The position numbers and the translations under genes are program-made. Under the pieces are notes generated by a model. It made no database searches, was not told where the DNA came from, and saw nothing but the letters and a program-made list of their open reading frames with translations. DNA of 64,000 bases from Campylobacterales bacterium (GTDB taxonomy: Bacteria; Campylobacterota; Campylobacteria; Campylobacterales; Sulfurimonadaceae): the NCBI GenBank assembly GCA_016938735.1, contig JAFGUB010000052.1:1-64000 (forward strand). Reading direction: 5' to 3'. Positions 15,930 through 25,476 of the stretch are shown piece by piece; positions within the stretch are counted from its first letter, which is position 1, and each line of letters opens with the position of its first letter.

Positions 15930-17945
15930 ATGCGCATTGCTGCCTTCTTGAGCCTCTCATTCGCCATAGTGTACGCTTTTGACAGCGCAATGAGCATGCA
16001 AGGCTTTACCGGCCTCATCAACACCCCAAACGCCCAAGTCGCGCCCCAAGGCGTCGCCACCATCCACTTCGATAACCAGCGCGACAACCATCTGCGCGGC
16101 TTTGACTATGAGCGGGAATACCGCTACCACGAAGACTACATCTTCGGCATCGGCCTGTTGCCCTACATGGAGATTCAAGGACGGCTCGCCGAAGCGCGCG
16201 GCTACGTGCGCGACCTCTCGGCCAATGCCAAGTTGCAGCTTCCCTTTCATCACCCCTACCTGCCGGATCTCGCCATCGGCATCCAAGACGCCGGAGGCGC
16301 GGCCAACAACTACGACAACACCTACGCGGTGCTCGACAAAGAGCTGTGGTTTGTACGGGCATCGGTGGGCTATGGCAAAGGTGACGATTCCGACAAATCA
16401 CGCGCCGTAGCGCGGATGGACGGAGTCTTCTACGGCCTAGAGGTCGAAGTCGCCCCGTGGCTGCAACTGCTCGCCGAAGATGACGCCCAAGAGCGCCACG
16501 GAGCGCTGCGTCTCTCGCTGCCGCCCTCATGGGAGCTTCCCATAGGGCTAAACGCCCTGCTCGCGTGCAACTTCGACAACGACAACGAGCTGAGCTTCGG
16601 CATCAACCTCACCGTGCCGCTTTTGCGCGAACAGCAACGCATCAGCACCTACGAAGCCGTACTAGCACAGCCCGACACCGTAGCCCCATCGGCCTACACC
16701 CCGCAACCGCCCGCCGCGCCGATCCTGCGCCGCGATCCGCCGCTAGATATCCGCCGCGCACTCATCGACTACGGTTTCGAAAACATCCGCGTCGGCAGCA
16801 CCGAAGAGACCTTACATGTACACGTCGAAAACAACCTCTTTGACCACAACGAACTCGACGCACTGGGCGTAGTGCTGGGCATCATCGCCCACGCACCGCA
16901 AAAGCGTTTTGCCCTCACCCTGCGCAAAAGTAACTTGCCGATCCTGCATCTCCAGGGCGATCTTGATGGGTGGCGCGCCTTCATGCGCGACCCAAGCACC
17001 CTAAGCGCGTTTGCCGCCACGCTCAGCACCCAAGCGCCCGACGAATCGCACGTCGATCTGGGCGAGCGCGGCAACGGCAGCTTCTTCATCCCAAGGCTCG
17101 AACTCTCCCCCGGCCTCACCACCGCCGCAGGCACCGAAGTGGGGGTCTTTGACTACATCGTCTCGCTACGCGCCAACCTCTACGCCACGATTTATGACGG
17201 GCTGATCCTCTCGGCGATGGCCGATCTGCCCCTCGCGCACAGCCGTAACTTTGATGAAGGGCGCGTCTTTTACCGTATGTACGAAGAGCGCACCGAGTCG
17301 CGCCTCATGAGCGTGATGGCACATCAGACGCTGCACTACGACACCCTCTTTGCCACCTTCTCCGCCGGACGCTACCAAGCCGACTACAACGGAGCAATGG
17401 CGCAAGGCGATTACCAACTCTGTGGCGGCAGCCACGCACTCAAAGCGCGGCTGGGCTACTTCGCGCACGAAAGCGACAGCGAAGATGCCCGCGAGCTCTA
17501 TCTGGGCAGCTACCGCTACTACTACGCGCCGCTTGATCTCTTCGCCGAGGCCACTTATGGCCGCTACTGGCATCAAGATGAAGGAGTCACGCTTGAGCTC
17601 AAACGCGACTTCGACGATGTAGCGGTCTCGCTCATCTACCAAAACACCGACGAGCAGTTCGCCGGAGCGCGCGTGTCCATTCCGCTCACTCCGCGCAAGC
17701 TCTTCGCTTCGCGCGTGGCACAGATCAAGGGCAAAAACGACTTCTACTACGGCCTACGCTCTACCATCAACCGCGAAGACGGCACCAACACCCTCAACCC
17801 CTCAAGCGCCCTCATCCCGCTCAGCGACATTGAGCTCTCCAGCTACTACCGCAACCGCGACCGCATCGGCTCAGCCTACATCAAGGCGCACCTGCACCGA
17901 CTGCGCAACGCGGCGGCGCTCTACCTACCCAATGAGGCGCAATAA
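15930..17945 (+). CDS. YjbH/GfcD-like outer-membrane polysaccharide protein
   Basis: A 671-residue exported protein. After a signal peptide it opens with the YjbH-family hallmark QGFTGLINTPNAQVAPQGVATIHF. The rest is rich in alternating beta-strands ending in a C-terminal beta-rich domain, as expected for an outer-membrane barrel with periplasmic parts. YjbH/GfcD proteins belong to exopolysaccharide or group 4 capsule operons and are thought to aid export or modification. The gene is five bases from the CpsB-like phosphatase gene and near wzc and wza, supporting that role. A TTACATGTAC copy at 16812 encodes Leu-His-Val. Confidence 0.82.
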   Translation: MRIAAFLSLSFAIVYAFDSAMSMQGFTGLINTPNAQVAPQGVATIHFDNQRDNHLRGFDYEREYRYHEDYIFGIGLLPYMEIQGRLAEARGYVRDLSANAKLQLPFHHPYLPDLAIGIQDAGGAANNYDNTYAVLDKELWFVRASVGYGKGDDSDKSRAVARMDGVFYGLEVEVAPWLQLLAEDDAQERHGALRLSLPPSWELPIGLNALLACNFDNDNELSFGINLTVPLLREQQRISTYEAVLAQPDTVAPSAYTPQPPAAPILRRDPPLDIRRALIDYGFENIRVGSTEETLHVHVENNLFDHNELDALGVVLGIIAHAPQKRFALTLRKSNLPILHLQGDLDGWRAFMRDPSTLSAFAATLSTQAPDESHVDLGERGNGSFFIPRLELSPGLTTAAGTEVGVFDYIVSLRANLYATIYDGLILSAMADLPLAHSRNFDEGRVFYRMYEERTESRLMSVMAHQTLHYDTLFATFSAGRYQADYNGAMAQGDYQLCGGSHALKARLGYFAHESDSEDARELYLGSYRYYYAPLDLFAEATYGRYWHQDEGVTLELKRDFDDVAVSLIYQNTDEQFAGARVSIPLTPRKLFASRVAQIKGKNDFYYGLRSTINREDGTNTLNPSSALIPLSDIELSSYYRNRDRIGSAYIKAHLHRLRNAAALYLPNEAQ

Positions 17946-17950
17946 TACCC

Positions 17951-18754
17951 ATGTTTAACAAGCTCTTCAAACGCACCACAACGACAAGCCCTTCGCCGCT
18001 CGATGAGTACCTCTTCGCAAGCAGCGCTAAAGCGCCTCACCCGCTGCTGGAGCGTGACACCCTTTATAGGCCAAAAGTCGATCTGCACTCCCACCTTATC
18101 CCCGGCATCGACGACGGCGCGGAGAGCATGGATGAGGCGATCGAGCTGATCCTCAGGCTCAAAGCGCTGGGCTACACCAAGCTCATCACCACCCCGCACA
18201 TCGCCAGCCACCGCTACCTCAACACGTCACAAATCATCCTAGACGGACTTAAGGAGCTGCGTATTGAACTGCGTGTCCGCAACATCGACATCGAGATCGA
18301 AGCCGCATCCGAGTACTACCTCGATGAGCACTTCATGCAACTGCTAGAGCAGCGTGACATTCTCACCTTTGGCGGCTCTTTTGTGCTCTTTGAACTCTCT
18401 TACGTGAACCATCCGCTAAGCCTCTTTGAGATGATCAAACGGATGCAGGAAGCCGGATACAAACCGGTGCTCGCCCACCCTGAGCGCTACCTTTACATGT
18501 ACAAGGCATTTGAGAAGTTTGAGCAGCTTAAAACAATGGGGGTCTGCTTCCAGCTCAACCTCAACTCGCTAACGGGCTACTACTCTGCAGAGGTCAAAGC
18601 GGCGGCAATGGCGCTTTTGGATCGGGGAATGATCGATTTTATAGGGAGTGATACGCACAAAGCGCGCCATGTTCAGACGCTAAGCGGCGTCTTTGACGCC
18701 CCGGCCTATGCCCATTTGTGCGCGCGCAACAGGCTGCTCAACAACCTGCTCTAG
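17951..18754 (+). CDS. capsule tyrosine-protein phosphatase, CpsB/YwqE PHP family
   Basis: A 267-residue PHP-fold metallophosphatase. The metal motif VDLHSHLIPGIDDGA lies at residues 38-52. Further ligands are in TTPHIAS, the EAASEYYLD stretch, LAHPERY and IGSDTHK near the C-terminus. CpsB/Wzh enzymes dephosphorylate the tyrosine tail of the Wzc/CpsD kinase. The substrate kinase is encoded convergently next door, and the two stop codons overlap (18751-18754). Confidence 0.88.
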   Translation: MFNKLFKRTTTTSPSPLDEYLFASSAKAPHPLLERDTLYRPKVDLHSHLIPGIDDGAESMDEAIELILRLKALGYTKLITTPHIASHRYLNTSQIILDGLKELRIELRVRNIDIEIEAASEYYLDEHFMQLLEQRDILTFGGSFVLFELSYVNHPLSLFEMIKRMQEAGYKPVLAHPERYLYMYKAFEKFEQLKTMGVCFQLNLNSLTGYYSAEVKAAAMALLDRGMIDFIGSDTHKARHVQTLSGVFDAPAYAHLCARNRLLNNLL

Positions 18755-21102
18755 CTCTTTGCGCCGGGGTTGGTGTAGTAGTCGTGGGCGTAGCCGTAGC
18801 CATAACCGTAGCCGTAGCCATAGCCAAACTTCTTGCCCAGCTCCAGACCGTTGAGAATCATGCCGCAGTTGTTCAGCTCATGCTCTTTAACAAAACGGTT
18901 GATGTTTTTGATGAAATCTTTTTTCGAGAATTTCGCCCTAAAGACAAAGAGGTTGATATCAGACATCTTTATCAACATCATCGCATCCGTCACCAGCCCG
19001 ATCGGCGGAGAGTCGAGGATGACGTAGTCGTAACGGGTGATCAGATTGTCAATCACCGTTTTGAAGTTGGTTGACATCAGCATCTCTGAAGGGTTGGGCG
19101 GCACGGGGCCGGCGGGGATAATGTGAAGGTTCTCGATATCCGTTACATGTAAGACATCGGAGAGGGTATTCTTGCCCGATAGCAGCGTACTCATACCGAT
19201 CTCATTGCCAATCTTGAACTTCTCGTGCACCCGCGAGCGGCGCATGTCAAGGTCGATGATCAGCACCTTTTTGTGGGTACGTGCGATGATCTTGGCCAGT
19301 TCCGTCGAGATGGTCGTTTTACCTTCGGTGGGCACCGAAGAGGTGACGGTGACCAGCTTGGATTTGCCGCTGTTTTGCAAAAACTCCAGATTGGTGCGGA
19401 TCACCCGCATCGCCTCCAAAAAGGGCTGTATGTTCTTCTCTGAAGTCAGGTGCGGCACCGCGCCGTAGAGCGGAATCGGGCTGTGCTTTTCGATATCCTC
19501 GATGGTCTGGATGGTGTTGTTGAGGTAATTGCGCACAAAAGCGAGCGAGAGCCCCAAAATCAGCCCCAAAATAAAGCCCACGGCAACAATCAGACTGCGC
19601 TTGGGTTTGATGGGGTCATGTGGGGTAACGGCGGTGTCGATGATCCGCGTCGCCGAAACGGTCGAAGACTCCAAAATGGCCGTCTCGGCCCGTTTTTGCA
19701 GCAAAAAGGAGTAGATCTTCTCATTCACCAAAAAGCTGCGGTTGAGCCGCGCCAAATCCTGCTCTTGCTGTGGCAACGCCTCAAGCGAAGCGGCGTTTTC
19801 CTGTATGAACTTGTTGAGTGAAATTTTGCGCTCGGAGAGGGTGCGGATGGAGCTTTTGATGGTGTTTTCGAGTGTCGAGCGCAGTGTGGAGAGCGAACCG
19901 CTGACCTTCACCACGTCGGGGTGCAGCTCGGTATAGTCGATAAGCAGTGAGTTTTTAAGGCTTTTGGCCTCTTGAATCTTCAAAATCAGGCCGTTGATCG
20001 ACGGATTGGTCGCGCCCGTCGCACCCAGATCGATGCCGCTCAGATCGTCGTTGCTGCGAATGTAGGCGAGGGTGTTGTTGAGCACGTCTAGCTGCATGTC
20101 CAGCTCATAACGCTGCTTCTCCAGCTCGCCTAGCTTCTCGGCAGTGAGCTGCGCCTTGGAGCCGACGTCGATGACAACATTGGTGGCTTTGTACTGTTGC
20201 AGCGATTCGGCAGAACTTTGCAGCGTCTTGTTGATGGCGTCAAGCTGACGGTCCAAAAACTCCAGCGTCTTGTTCGCGCTTTGGCTTTTGGCCTCAAGAT
20301 CGGTACTCAAGTAGGCATTGACGATGGCATTGGCAACCTCTTTGGCGCGCTGCGGGCTGTTGTCTTCGTAGCTTAGCGAGAGGATGGTGCCCATTTTGGA
20401 GACCGTACTCACCTTAAGCCCGGCCGAAATCTCTTCAAATATCGCATAATCATCCGCCGTATAAAACCAGTACATCGGTTTGTCGGGGGCGTAAATTTTG
20501 CTGATCGTCACTTCAAACCACGGCGTCTGCACCGCCTCGCCGTAGCGGTGGATCTGATCGTAAGCGACGGGGATCTCTTCGGGGTTCAGCGGCGCAATCT
20601 TTGAGCGGATTCCCGTCACCATACGCTCTTTGAGCGACCTCTCGATGCTCAGGCGATAACGCTGATCATCGATCGGATAGATCACAAAAGGCGAAGCCAC
20701 CTGTGGCGAAACAGAGTTGGCTTGGATGGCAAACGGAGCGTTTTTATAGAGCTCGACCGTACGCAGTTTGTCTTTGGTAAAAATCCGCGTACCCAGATTG
20801 AGCTGCTCCATCGCGCGGCTGATGATCCAGCGCGAACGCAAAATTTCGATCTCGTTATCGACGTTGTTGCTCTCAAGCCCCAGCGCCATGCTCATAAAGT
20901 CGTTTTGGCTGTTGCGCTCGCTTTTGACCTCGATACTCACCGACGCCTTGTAGATGTTGGTAGCAAAATAGGCATAGGCCGCGGCAAGCAGGCCCACCAG
21001 CAGCGTAACAACCAAAATTAGATAACGATAACGGCGGATGACCGCAAAAAGCTCCACCAGATCGATCTCGTCCTCATTGTGCACTGTAGTATTGGACGTC
21101 AT
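18751..21102 (-). CDS. wzc: polysaccharide co-polymerase / bacterial tyrosine autokinase
   Basis: A 783-residue Wzc-type protein. The N-terminal Wzz domain has a first membrane helix at ~30-50 and a long coiled periplasmic part with the GNVR-like region. A second helix lies near residue 510. A cytoplasmic BY-kinase follows with Walker A SSVPTEGKTT near 590, Walker A' VLIIDLDMRR near 605 and Walker B VILDSPP near 695. It controls chain length and export of surface polysaccharide. The C-terminus has six Gly-Tyr repeats and two more tyrosines (residues ~760-776), the autophosphorylation cluster. It overlaps wza by one base at the start and the CpsB-like gene at the stop. Phosphorylation is presumably reversed by that phosphatase. 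Confidence 0.92.
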   Translation of the reverse strand: MTSNTTVHNEDEIDLVELFAVIRRYRYLILVVTLLVGLLAAAYAYFATNIYKASVSIEVKSERNSQNDFMSMALGLESNNVDNEIEILRSRWIISRAMEQLNLGTRIFTKDKLRTVELYKNAPFAIQANSVSPQVASPFVIYPIDDQRYRLSIERSLKERMVTGIRSKIAPLNPEEIPVAYDQIHRYGEAVQTPWFEVTISKIYAPDKPMYWFYTADDYAIFEEISAGLKVSTVSKMGTILSLSYEDNSPQRAKEVANAIVNAYLSTDLEAKSQSANKTLEFLDRQLDAINKTLQSSAESLQQYKATNVVIDVGSKAQLTAEKLGELEKQRYELDMQLDVLNNTLAYIRSNDDLSGIDLGATGATNPSINGLILKIQEAKSLKNSLLIDYTELHPDVVKVSGSLSTLRSTLENTIKSSIRTLSERKISLNKFIQENAASLEALPQQEQDLARLNRSFLVNEKIYSFLLQKRAETAILESSTVSATRIIDTAVTPHDPIKPKRSLIVAVGFILGLILGLSLAFVRNYLNNTIQTIEDIEKHSPIPLYGAVPHLTSEKNIQPFLEAMRVIRTNLEFLQNSGKSKLVTVTSSVPTEGKTTISTELAKIIARTHKKVLIIDLDMRRSRVHEKFKIGNEIGMSTLLSGKNTLSDVLHVTDIENLHIIPAGPVPPNPSEMLMSTNFKTVIDNLITRYDYVILDSPPIGLVTDAMMLIKMSDINLFVFRAKFSKKDFIKNINRFVKEHELNNCGMILNGLELGKKFGYGYGYGYGYGYAHDYYTNPGAKS
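18783..18824 (-). repeat. hexanucleotide repeat encoding the Gly-Tyr tail of Wzc
   Basis: About six tandem 6-bp units (GTAGCC and one-base variants such as ATAACC and ATAGCC on the plus strand) encode alternating Gly-Tyr. Unit gain or loss would change the number of phosphorylatable tyrosines without a frameshift. Confidence 0.8.
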
Positions 21103-21899
21103 TACTTGGTTACCCCGTACACCACGGCTGCGGTCGAAAAGGGCTGCAACAAGGTCGCCAAAAAGCGTGCCCAGGGCAGCTCTTCGTCAAATCCGATCAT
21201 CGAAGCGCGGTCGTCGCGTGAAGCGACATAGACGACGTCGTTGGGGCGCAAAATGAGACTCGACGCCGTCATGGAGGCAAAATCGGTCATATCGATGGTG
21301 CGCACTTCGGGCTGGCGCATATCGCCGCGAATCACGCGAATGGCGGTGCGGTCGGCGTAGTCGCTGATATCCCCGCTGCTGGCAAGCGCTTCAAAAAGCG
21401 ACATGGTGCCGTTGGTCACCAGAACCACGCCGGGCTTGCGCACTTCGCCGAGTACAAATAGGCGCTGATTGAGAATTTTGACGGCAACATAAGGGTTGCG
21501 TAGATACTGTTTGTACTCTTCGATCAGCTTTTCCGAAGCCTGCTTTTCGGTCAGTCCGGAGATTTTGATGTTGCCGATGAGCGGCAGATTTACCATGCCG
21601 TCGGCACCGATGAGCATCCCTTCATCTCCGATGCGCTGAGTATAGACCCGCTGGCCGCCGCTGTTGAGCAGCTCGCTGAGCTGACCGCCGGAGTTGGATG
21701 ATTGGTTAAACGCCGTAATCTCGACGCGATCGCCTTGCTGAATCTTCCACTCAAAGACCCGCTCTTGCTTGTAAACACTCTCGGGGACCTCTTTAACTTC
21801 AGATCCCTTGTGATCGTTCTTATCGAAGCGCTGAAAATCTTTGACGGCGCACGCAGAGATGAAAAGAGCCAAAAATAACGTGAGAAGGAAATTTCTCAT
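21102..21899 (-). CDS. wza: outer-membrane polysaccharide export lipoprotein
   Basis: A 265-residue lipoprotein of the Poly_export/SLBB family. The signal peptide MRNFLLTLFLALFISAC gives Cys17 as lipid anchor. The Poly_export domain opens with WKIQQGDRVEI, and the SLBB domain follows (YVAVKILNQRLFVLGEV, then a second unit IRVIRGD). Wza-like proteins form the outer-membrane exit channel and pair with Wzc. At 265 residues it is shorter than E. coli Wza (379), like many one-SLBB members. ATG 21899 is preferred over 21920 because it begins the signal peptide. A TAGAAT -10 is visible on the minus strand at 21934-21939. Confidence 0.88.
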   Translation of the reverse strand: MRNFLLTLFLALFISACAVKDFQRFDKNDHKGSEVKEVPESVYKQERVFEWKIQQGDRVEITAFNQSSNSGGQLSELLNSGGQRVYTQRIGDEGMLIGADGMVNLPLIGNIKISGLTEKQASEKLIEEYKQYLRNPYVAVKILNQRLFVLGEVRKPGVVLVTNGTMSLFEALASSGDISDYADRTAIRVIRGDMRQPEVRTIDMTDFASMTASSLILRPNDVVYVASRDDRASMIGFDEELPWARFLATLLQPFSTAAVVYGVTK

Positions 21900-22060
21900 T
21901 ACAGACCAACCTTTTTCCATAAACAGGTGTGAAATTCTACTAGAAAGGATATTAATCGCAGATTAAAATGGATACTTTTATGTTACAAAAGATGATCTTG
22001 AAGCGATCATTAAAGCCTGATGACGTTTAGAGGGTTTAACCCCTTTTAATGCTGCTGTGC

Positions 22061-22066
22061 TACAAT
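22061..22066 (+). promoter_or_regulatory. -10 element of the speE-like/coaE/dapF operon
   Basis: TACAAT lies 32 bases before the ATG at 22098; AGAGGAA 11-17 bases before the ATG is the ribosome site. Confidence 0.55.
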
Positions 22067-22097
22067 CCATCACTTTATATAGAGGAATAGTTACCGA

Positions 22098-22646
22098 ATG
22101 AAACCTTTTATCTATCCGGAAATGATGGTACATGTTGGCATGTGTACGCACAAATCTCCTGAACACATTTTGCTCATCAGCGATGACAGCCGCCTGCTTG
22201 AAACGGAACTTGAACGCTACCAAAGTAAAGCGCTCACGGTGATTTCTGCCACCGATGCACTCTTTACGCTGCGTGATCTGGGCGATCGCTCCTTTGACCT
22301 TGTTCTAAGTGAAGCGCCGCTGGATGCCGCGCTGTGCGCCCATATTCACCGTATTAGCCGCGAAGACGCACTACTGTGTACCGTCCATCCCGATCTTGAC
22401 GACACCGAAGCCAACAAGACGGCGATGCAGATACTGGGCAACTACTACAAGATCATCATGCCTTACCGCGCAGGGGCGCAAACCCTGCTGCTCTGCTCCA
22501 AAGCCTACCACCCCACTGCCGATCTGATCTTGCAGCGCAGCGACCTGCTTGAGGGTCAGCAGTACTACAACTGCGACATCCACATCGCCGCGTTTGCCAT
22601 GCCCAACTACATCCGCAAAGCCTACCTCGGCATCATCCGCAACTAA
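22098..22646 (+). CDS. spermidine-synthase-like protein (divergent)
   Basis: A 182-residue protein at the place where campylobacterotes carry a short spermidine-synthase homologue before coaE. It has a Rossmann-like start (EHILLISDDSRLLETELERY), a middle strand FDLVLSEAP, and the C-terminal YNCDIHIAAFAMPNYIRKAYLG, which resembles the end of SpeE proteins (the Y/N at the active-site wall and the closing strand). It is much shorter than true SpeE (about 280). The catalytic DxG/D pair of the methyltransferase fold is not obvious, so enzymatic activity is doubtful. It overlaps coaE by one base. Confidence 0.65.
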   Translation: MKPFIYPEMMVHVGMCTHKSPEHILLISDDSRLLETELERYQSKALTVISATDALFTLRDLGDRSFDLVLSEAPLDAALCAHIHRISREDALLCTVHPDLDDTEANKTAMQILGNYYKIIMPYRAGAQTLLLCSKAYHPTADLILQRSDLLEGQQYYNCDIHIAAFAMPNYIRKAYLGIIRN

Positions 22647-23248
22647 TGGCTTTTGAACATGCCATCGCCCTCACCGGCGGCATCGCAAGCGGCAAAAGTA
22701 CGGTAGCGACCCTCCTTGGCCTGCATGGCCTGCGGGTGATCGATGCCGATGCCATCGCCCATGCGATTCTCGATCAGGAGTCATCATGGGCGGCAGAGCG
22801 TTTTGGGGCGCACTTCGTGGTGGATGGAAAGGTCGATCGCGCCGCGCTGGGACGGCTGATCTTTAGCGATGCGCAGGCCAAAGCCGATCTTGAAGCCCAT
22901 CTGCATCCGCGCATCCGCATCGAGATCGAGCGCCAGAGCGAGCAGCAGGAGCGTTTTGGCTTTCCCTACCTGATCGACATTCCCCTCTTTTTTGAAAAAG
23001 GCAGCTACCCCATCGCCGACTCCGTGATCGTCTACGCGCCCAAATCGGTCTGTCTGGAGCGCTATCAGAAGCGCTCGGGGATGAGCCGCGAGGAGTGCCT
23101 TCGCCGCATCGACGCACAAATGGATATCGAAGAGAAAAAGCGGCGCGCCACCTGGGTCATCGACAACAGCGGCAATCTCAAACACCTGCAACGCGAGTGC
23201 GAAACCTTTGTCGAGATGATCAAAAAAAAGTATCATTACAAAAACTAA
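22646..23248 (+). CDS. coaE: dephospho-CoA kinase
   Basis: Phosphorylates dephospho-CoA at the 3'-hydroxyl, the last step of coenzyme A synthesis. The P-loop GGIASGKST is at residues 10-18, then VIDADAIAH (substrate Asp), HPRIR and the lid region RSGMSREECLRRIDAQ. The 200-residue length is normal. It overlaps the upstream gene by one base (TAATGG) and is ten bases from dapF. Confidence 0.93.
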   Translation: MAFEHAIALTGGIASGKSTVATLLGLHGLRVIDADAIAHAILDQESSWAAERFGAHFVVDGKVDRAALGRLIFSDAQAKADLEAHLHPRIRIEIERQSEQQERFGFPYLIDIPLFFEKGSYPIADSVIVYAPKSVCLERYQKRSGMSREECLRRIDAQMDIEEKKRRATWVIDNSGNLKHLQRECETFVEMIKKKYHYKN

Positions 23249-23258
23249 AAGGCACCCC

Positions 23259-24014
23259 ATGTACCTCGCCAAATACTGCGCCAGCGGTAATGATTTCGTC
23301 TTGTTTCACACCTTTGCCAAGCGCGACCGCAGCGCATTGGCGCGCACTCTGTGCGACCGTCAAAACGGCGTCGGCGCGGATGGTCTGATCGTGCTGGTGC
23401 CGCATGAGACCTTTGATTTCGAGTGGCAGTTTTACAATGCTGATGGCAGCGAGGCGGAGATGTGCGGCAACGGCAGCCGTGCCTGCGCCCATTACGCCTA
23501 CACACACGATCTTGCCGGAGCGAATATGGCGTTTGTCACCTTAGCGGGCGTGATCCGCGCACAGGTCGATGCTGAAATGGTGCAAAGCGACCTTACCCCG
23601 CCGCGCATCATCGAGCAGGGCTTACATGTAAAGGGCAAACAATGGTGGCTTATCAACACGGGCGTGCCGCATCTGGTTACGTTTGATGCCGACATAGAGC
23701 ACTTTGACATCGAGGAGGCGCGTGAACTGCGCTATCAATACAATGCCAACGTCAATATCGCGCGTGTCGACAGCGAAGGGGGCATACATGTAAGAACCTA
23801 CGAGCGGGGTGTGGAAAACGAAACGCTGGCATGCGGAACGGGTATGGCGGCGTGTTATTACCGCGCCCTGCAAGAGGGCTGGATCAAAGGGAGTGCGAAG
23901 GTCTATCCGCGCAGCGGCGAGACCCTCTATCTGGGGATGAACGAGTCGACCATCACTTTCAAAGGTGCCGTGAAAGCGACCTTTACGACCACGTGGAACG
24001 GCCCTTACATGTAA
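23259..24014 (+). CDS. dapF: diaminopimelate epimerase
   Basis: Interconverts LL- and meso-diaminopimelate for lysine and peptidoglycan synthesis. The first catalytic cysteine is in EMCGNGSRACA near residue 70 and the second in LACGTGMAA near residue 192. ASGNDFV and NADGSEAE are also family motifs. At 251 residues it is slightly short. Two TACATGTA palindromes lie inside (23633, 23785). A third forms the end of the gene, supplying Tyr-Met and the TAA stop within an 18-bp perfect palindrome. Confidence 0.94.
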   Translation: MYLAKYCASGNDFVLFHTFAKRDRSALARTLCDRQNGVGADGLIVLVPHETFDFEWQFYNADGSEAEMCGNGSRACAHYAYTHDLAGANMAFVTLAGVIRAQVDAEMVQSDLTPPRIIEQGLHVKGKQWWLINTGVPHLVTFDADIEHFDIEEARELRYQYNANVNIARVDSEGGIHVRTYERGVENETLACGTGMAACYYRALQEGWIKGSAKVYPRSGETLYLGMNESTITFKGAVKATFTTTWNGPYM

Positions 24015-24018
24015 GGGC
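24001..24018. repeat. 18-bp perfect palindrome at the dapF stop, between convergent genes
   Basis: GCCCTTACAT followed by GTAAGGGC is a perfect 18-bp palindrome built on the TTACATGTAA core. It contains the dapF stop and ends one base before the prfA stop. It could form a stem in the mRNA from either strand, but no T-run follows, so a terminator role is only a guess. Confidence 0.7.
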
Positions 24019-25086
24019 TTAGAACCCCGCTGCTTCGATGGCTCTAGCCTGTGCGTCGGCAATCAGCGGATCGATGATCTGATCAAAGGTACCCTCACGC
24101 ATCACCTCTTCGAGTGAATAGATCGTGAGGTTGATGCGGTGGTCGGAGATGCGGTTTTGGGGGTAGTTGTAGGTGCGAATACGCCCGCTACGATCCCCCG
24201 TGCCCACCTGCTCTTTACGCGACGCTCCCTCTTTCTCCATCTGCTCTTGCATCTGGATCTCATAGAGGCGGGACTTGAGCACCTTCATCGCTTTGTCTTT
24301 GTTTTTGTGCTGCGACTTCTGATCTTGGTTGGTCACCACGATTCCGGTAGGAATGTGGGTGATGCGCACCGCAGAGTCGGTGGTATTGACCGACTGACCG
24401 CCGCAGCCTGATGAGCGCATTACATCGATCTTGAGATCGCTAGGATCGATGGTCACCTCGACATCATCGACCTCCGCCATAATCGCTACTGTAATCGCTG
24501 AAGTGTGTACCCGTCCTTGTGACTCCGTTGCCGGAACCCGCTGAACGCGGTGGGTGCCCCCTTCAAACTTCATACGGCTGTAGACTTGATCGCCTTTGAT
24601 GAGCGCCGTGATGTCTTTATAGCCGCCCGCTTCGGAGGGCGAACTGTCCATCAGCTCCACCTTCCAGCCACGCAGCTCGGCGTAGCGCAAGTAGGCACCA
24701 AAGAGATCGCCCACGAAGATCGCCGCTTCATCCCCGCCGGTGCCGGCGCGTAGTTCTATGATGGTATTGCGGCCATCATTGGGATCTTTGGGCATTAGCA
24801 GCTTTTTGATCTCATCTTCAAGCACTTCAACTCTAGGTTCAAGCGCTTTAAGCTCCTCTTTGGCCAAATCGCCAAGCTCTGCGTCGTACTGCAGTTCTTT
24901 GTTTTCGGCGATATCGCTAAGCAACTTTTTGTACTCGGTCGCTTTCTCATAGATCTCTTGCAAATCGGACTGCTCTTTGGAGAGCATCGTCATGCGTTTG
25001 ATGTCGCTGAGAATATCCGGGGAGCTTAGCTCTCTGCTAAGCTCGTGGTACCGATGGATAAAAGGGGTGAGTTTATCGGCAAGCAC
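24019..25086 (-). CDS. prfA: peptide chain release factor 1
   Basis: Recognises UAA/UAG stop codons and triggers peptide release on the ribosome. The catalytic GGQ is in [18 protein letters not shown] near residue 230. The stop-codon recognition region has the tripeptide context [15 protein letters not shown] near residue 183. The 355-residue length is typical. It is followed on the same strand upstream by rpsT, 17 bp away, the usual campylobacterote pairing. Confidence 0.95.
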   Translation of the reverse strand: MLADKLTPFIHRYHELSRELSSPDILSDIKRMTMLSKEQSDLQEIYEKATEYKKLLSDIAENKELQYDAELGDLAKEELKALEPRVEVLEDEIKKLLMPKDPNDGRNTIIELRAGTGGDEAAIFVGDLFGAYLRYAELRGWKVELMDSSPSEAGGYKDITALIKGDQVYSRMKFEGGTHRVQRVPATESQGRVHTSAITVAIMAEVDDVEVTIDPSDLKIDVMRSSGCGGQSVNTTDSAVRITHIPTGIVVTNQDQKSQHKNKDKAMKVLKSRLYEIQMQEQMEKEGASRKEQVGTGDRSGRIRTYNYPQNRISDHRINLTIYSLEEVMREGTFDQIIDPLIADAQARAIEAAGF

Positions 25087-25103
25087 GGAGTGAAAAGCGG
25101 TGC

Positions 25104-25364
25104 TTAGAGTGCGTTGATCGCGAGGTTCAGACGGCTGACTTTGCGTGATGCGGTCTCTTTTTTCAAGACACCTTTGCTGACGAATTTGTGCAGTTGCTGG
25201 TTGGCCACTTTGAACGCGGCTTCGGCTTCCTCTTTGTTGCCTGCGTCAACAGCGGTTCGGACGGCTTTGACGATGTTTTTAAGACGGGTGCGGTAGTAGC
25301 GGTTGCGCTCAGTGCGTTTCTCGGTCTGGCGGATGCGCTTCAATGATGACTTATGATTTGCCAT
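25104..25364 (-). CDS. rpsT: 30S ribosomal protein S20
   Basis: An 86-residue basic protein starting [17 protein letters not shown], the standard S20 opening; it binds 16S rRNA in the small subunit. I chose ATG 25364 over 25370 because it matches the family start and has AAGGA nine bases upstream. It is co-directional with prfA. Confidence 0.95.
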   Translation of the reverse strand: MANHKSSLKRIRQTEKRTERNRYYRTRLKNIVKAVRTAVDAGNKEEAEAAFKVANQQLHKFVSKGVLKKETASRKVSRLNLAINAL

Positions 25365-25476
25365 GGGCATTAATCCTTATCGAAATTTTTTTAGGGTAGA
25401 ATACTACCTTAAAGATTCTTAAAATTCAGTAATGTTTAAACGATATTACGAAAATTCTTGCTTTTGGAGTGTAAAG

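Noticed and set aside
14940-21978. Shared 14-mer AAAATGGATACTTT (14940-14953 on minus, 21965-21978 on plus)
   Set aside because: In 64 kb several 14-mer coincidences are expected by chance in AT-rich gaps; there is no extension or functional link.
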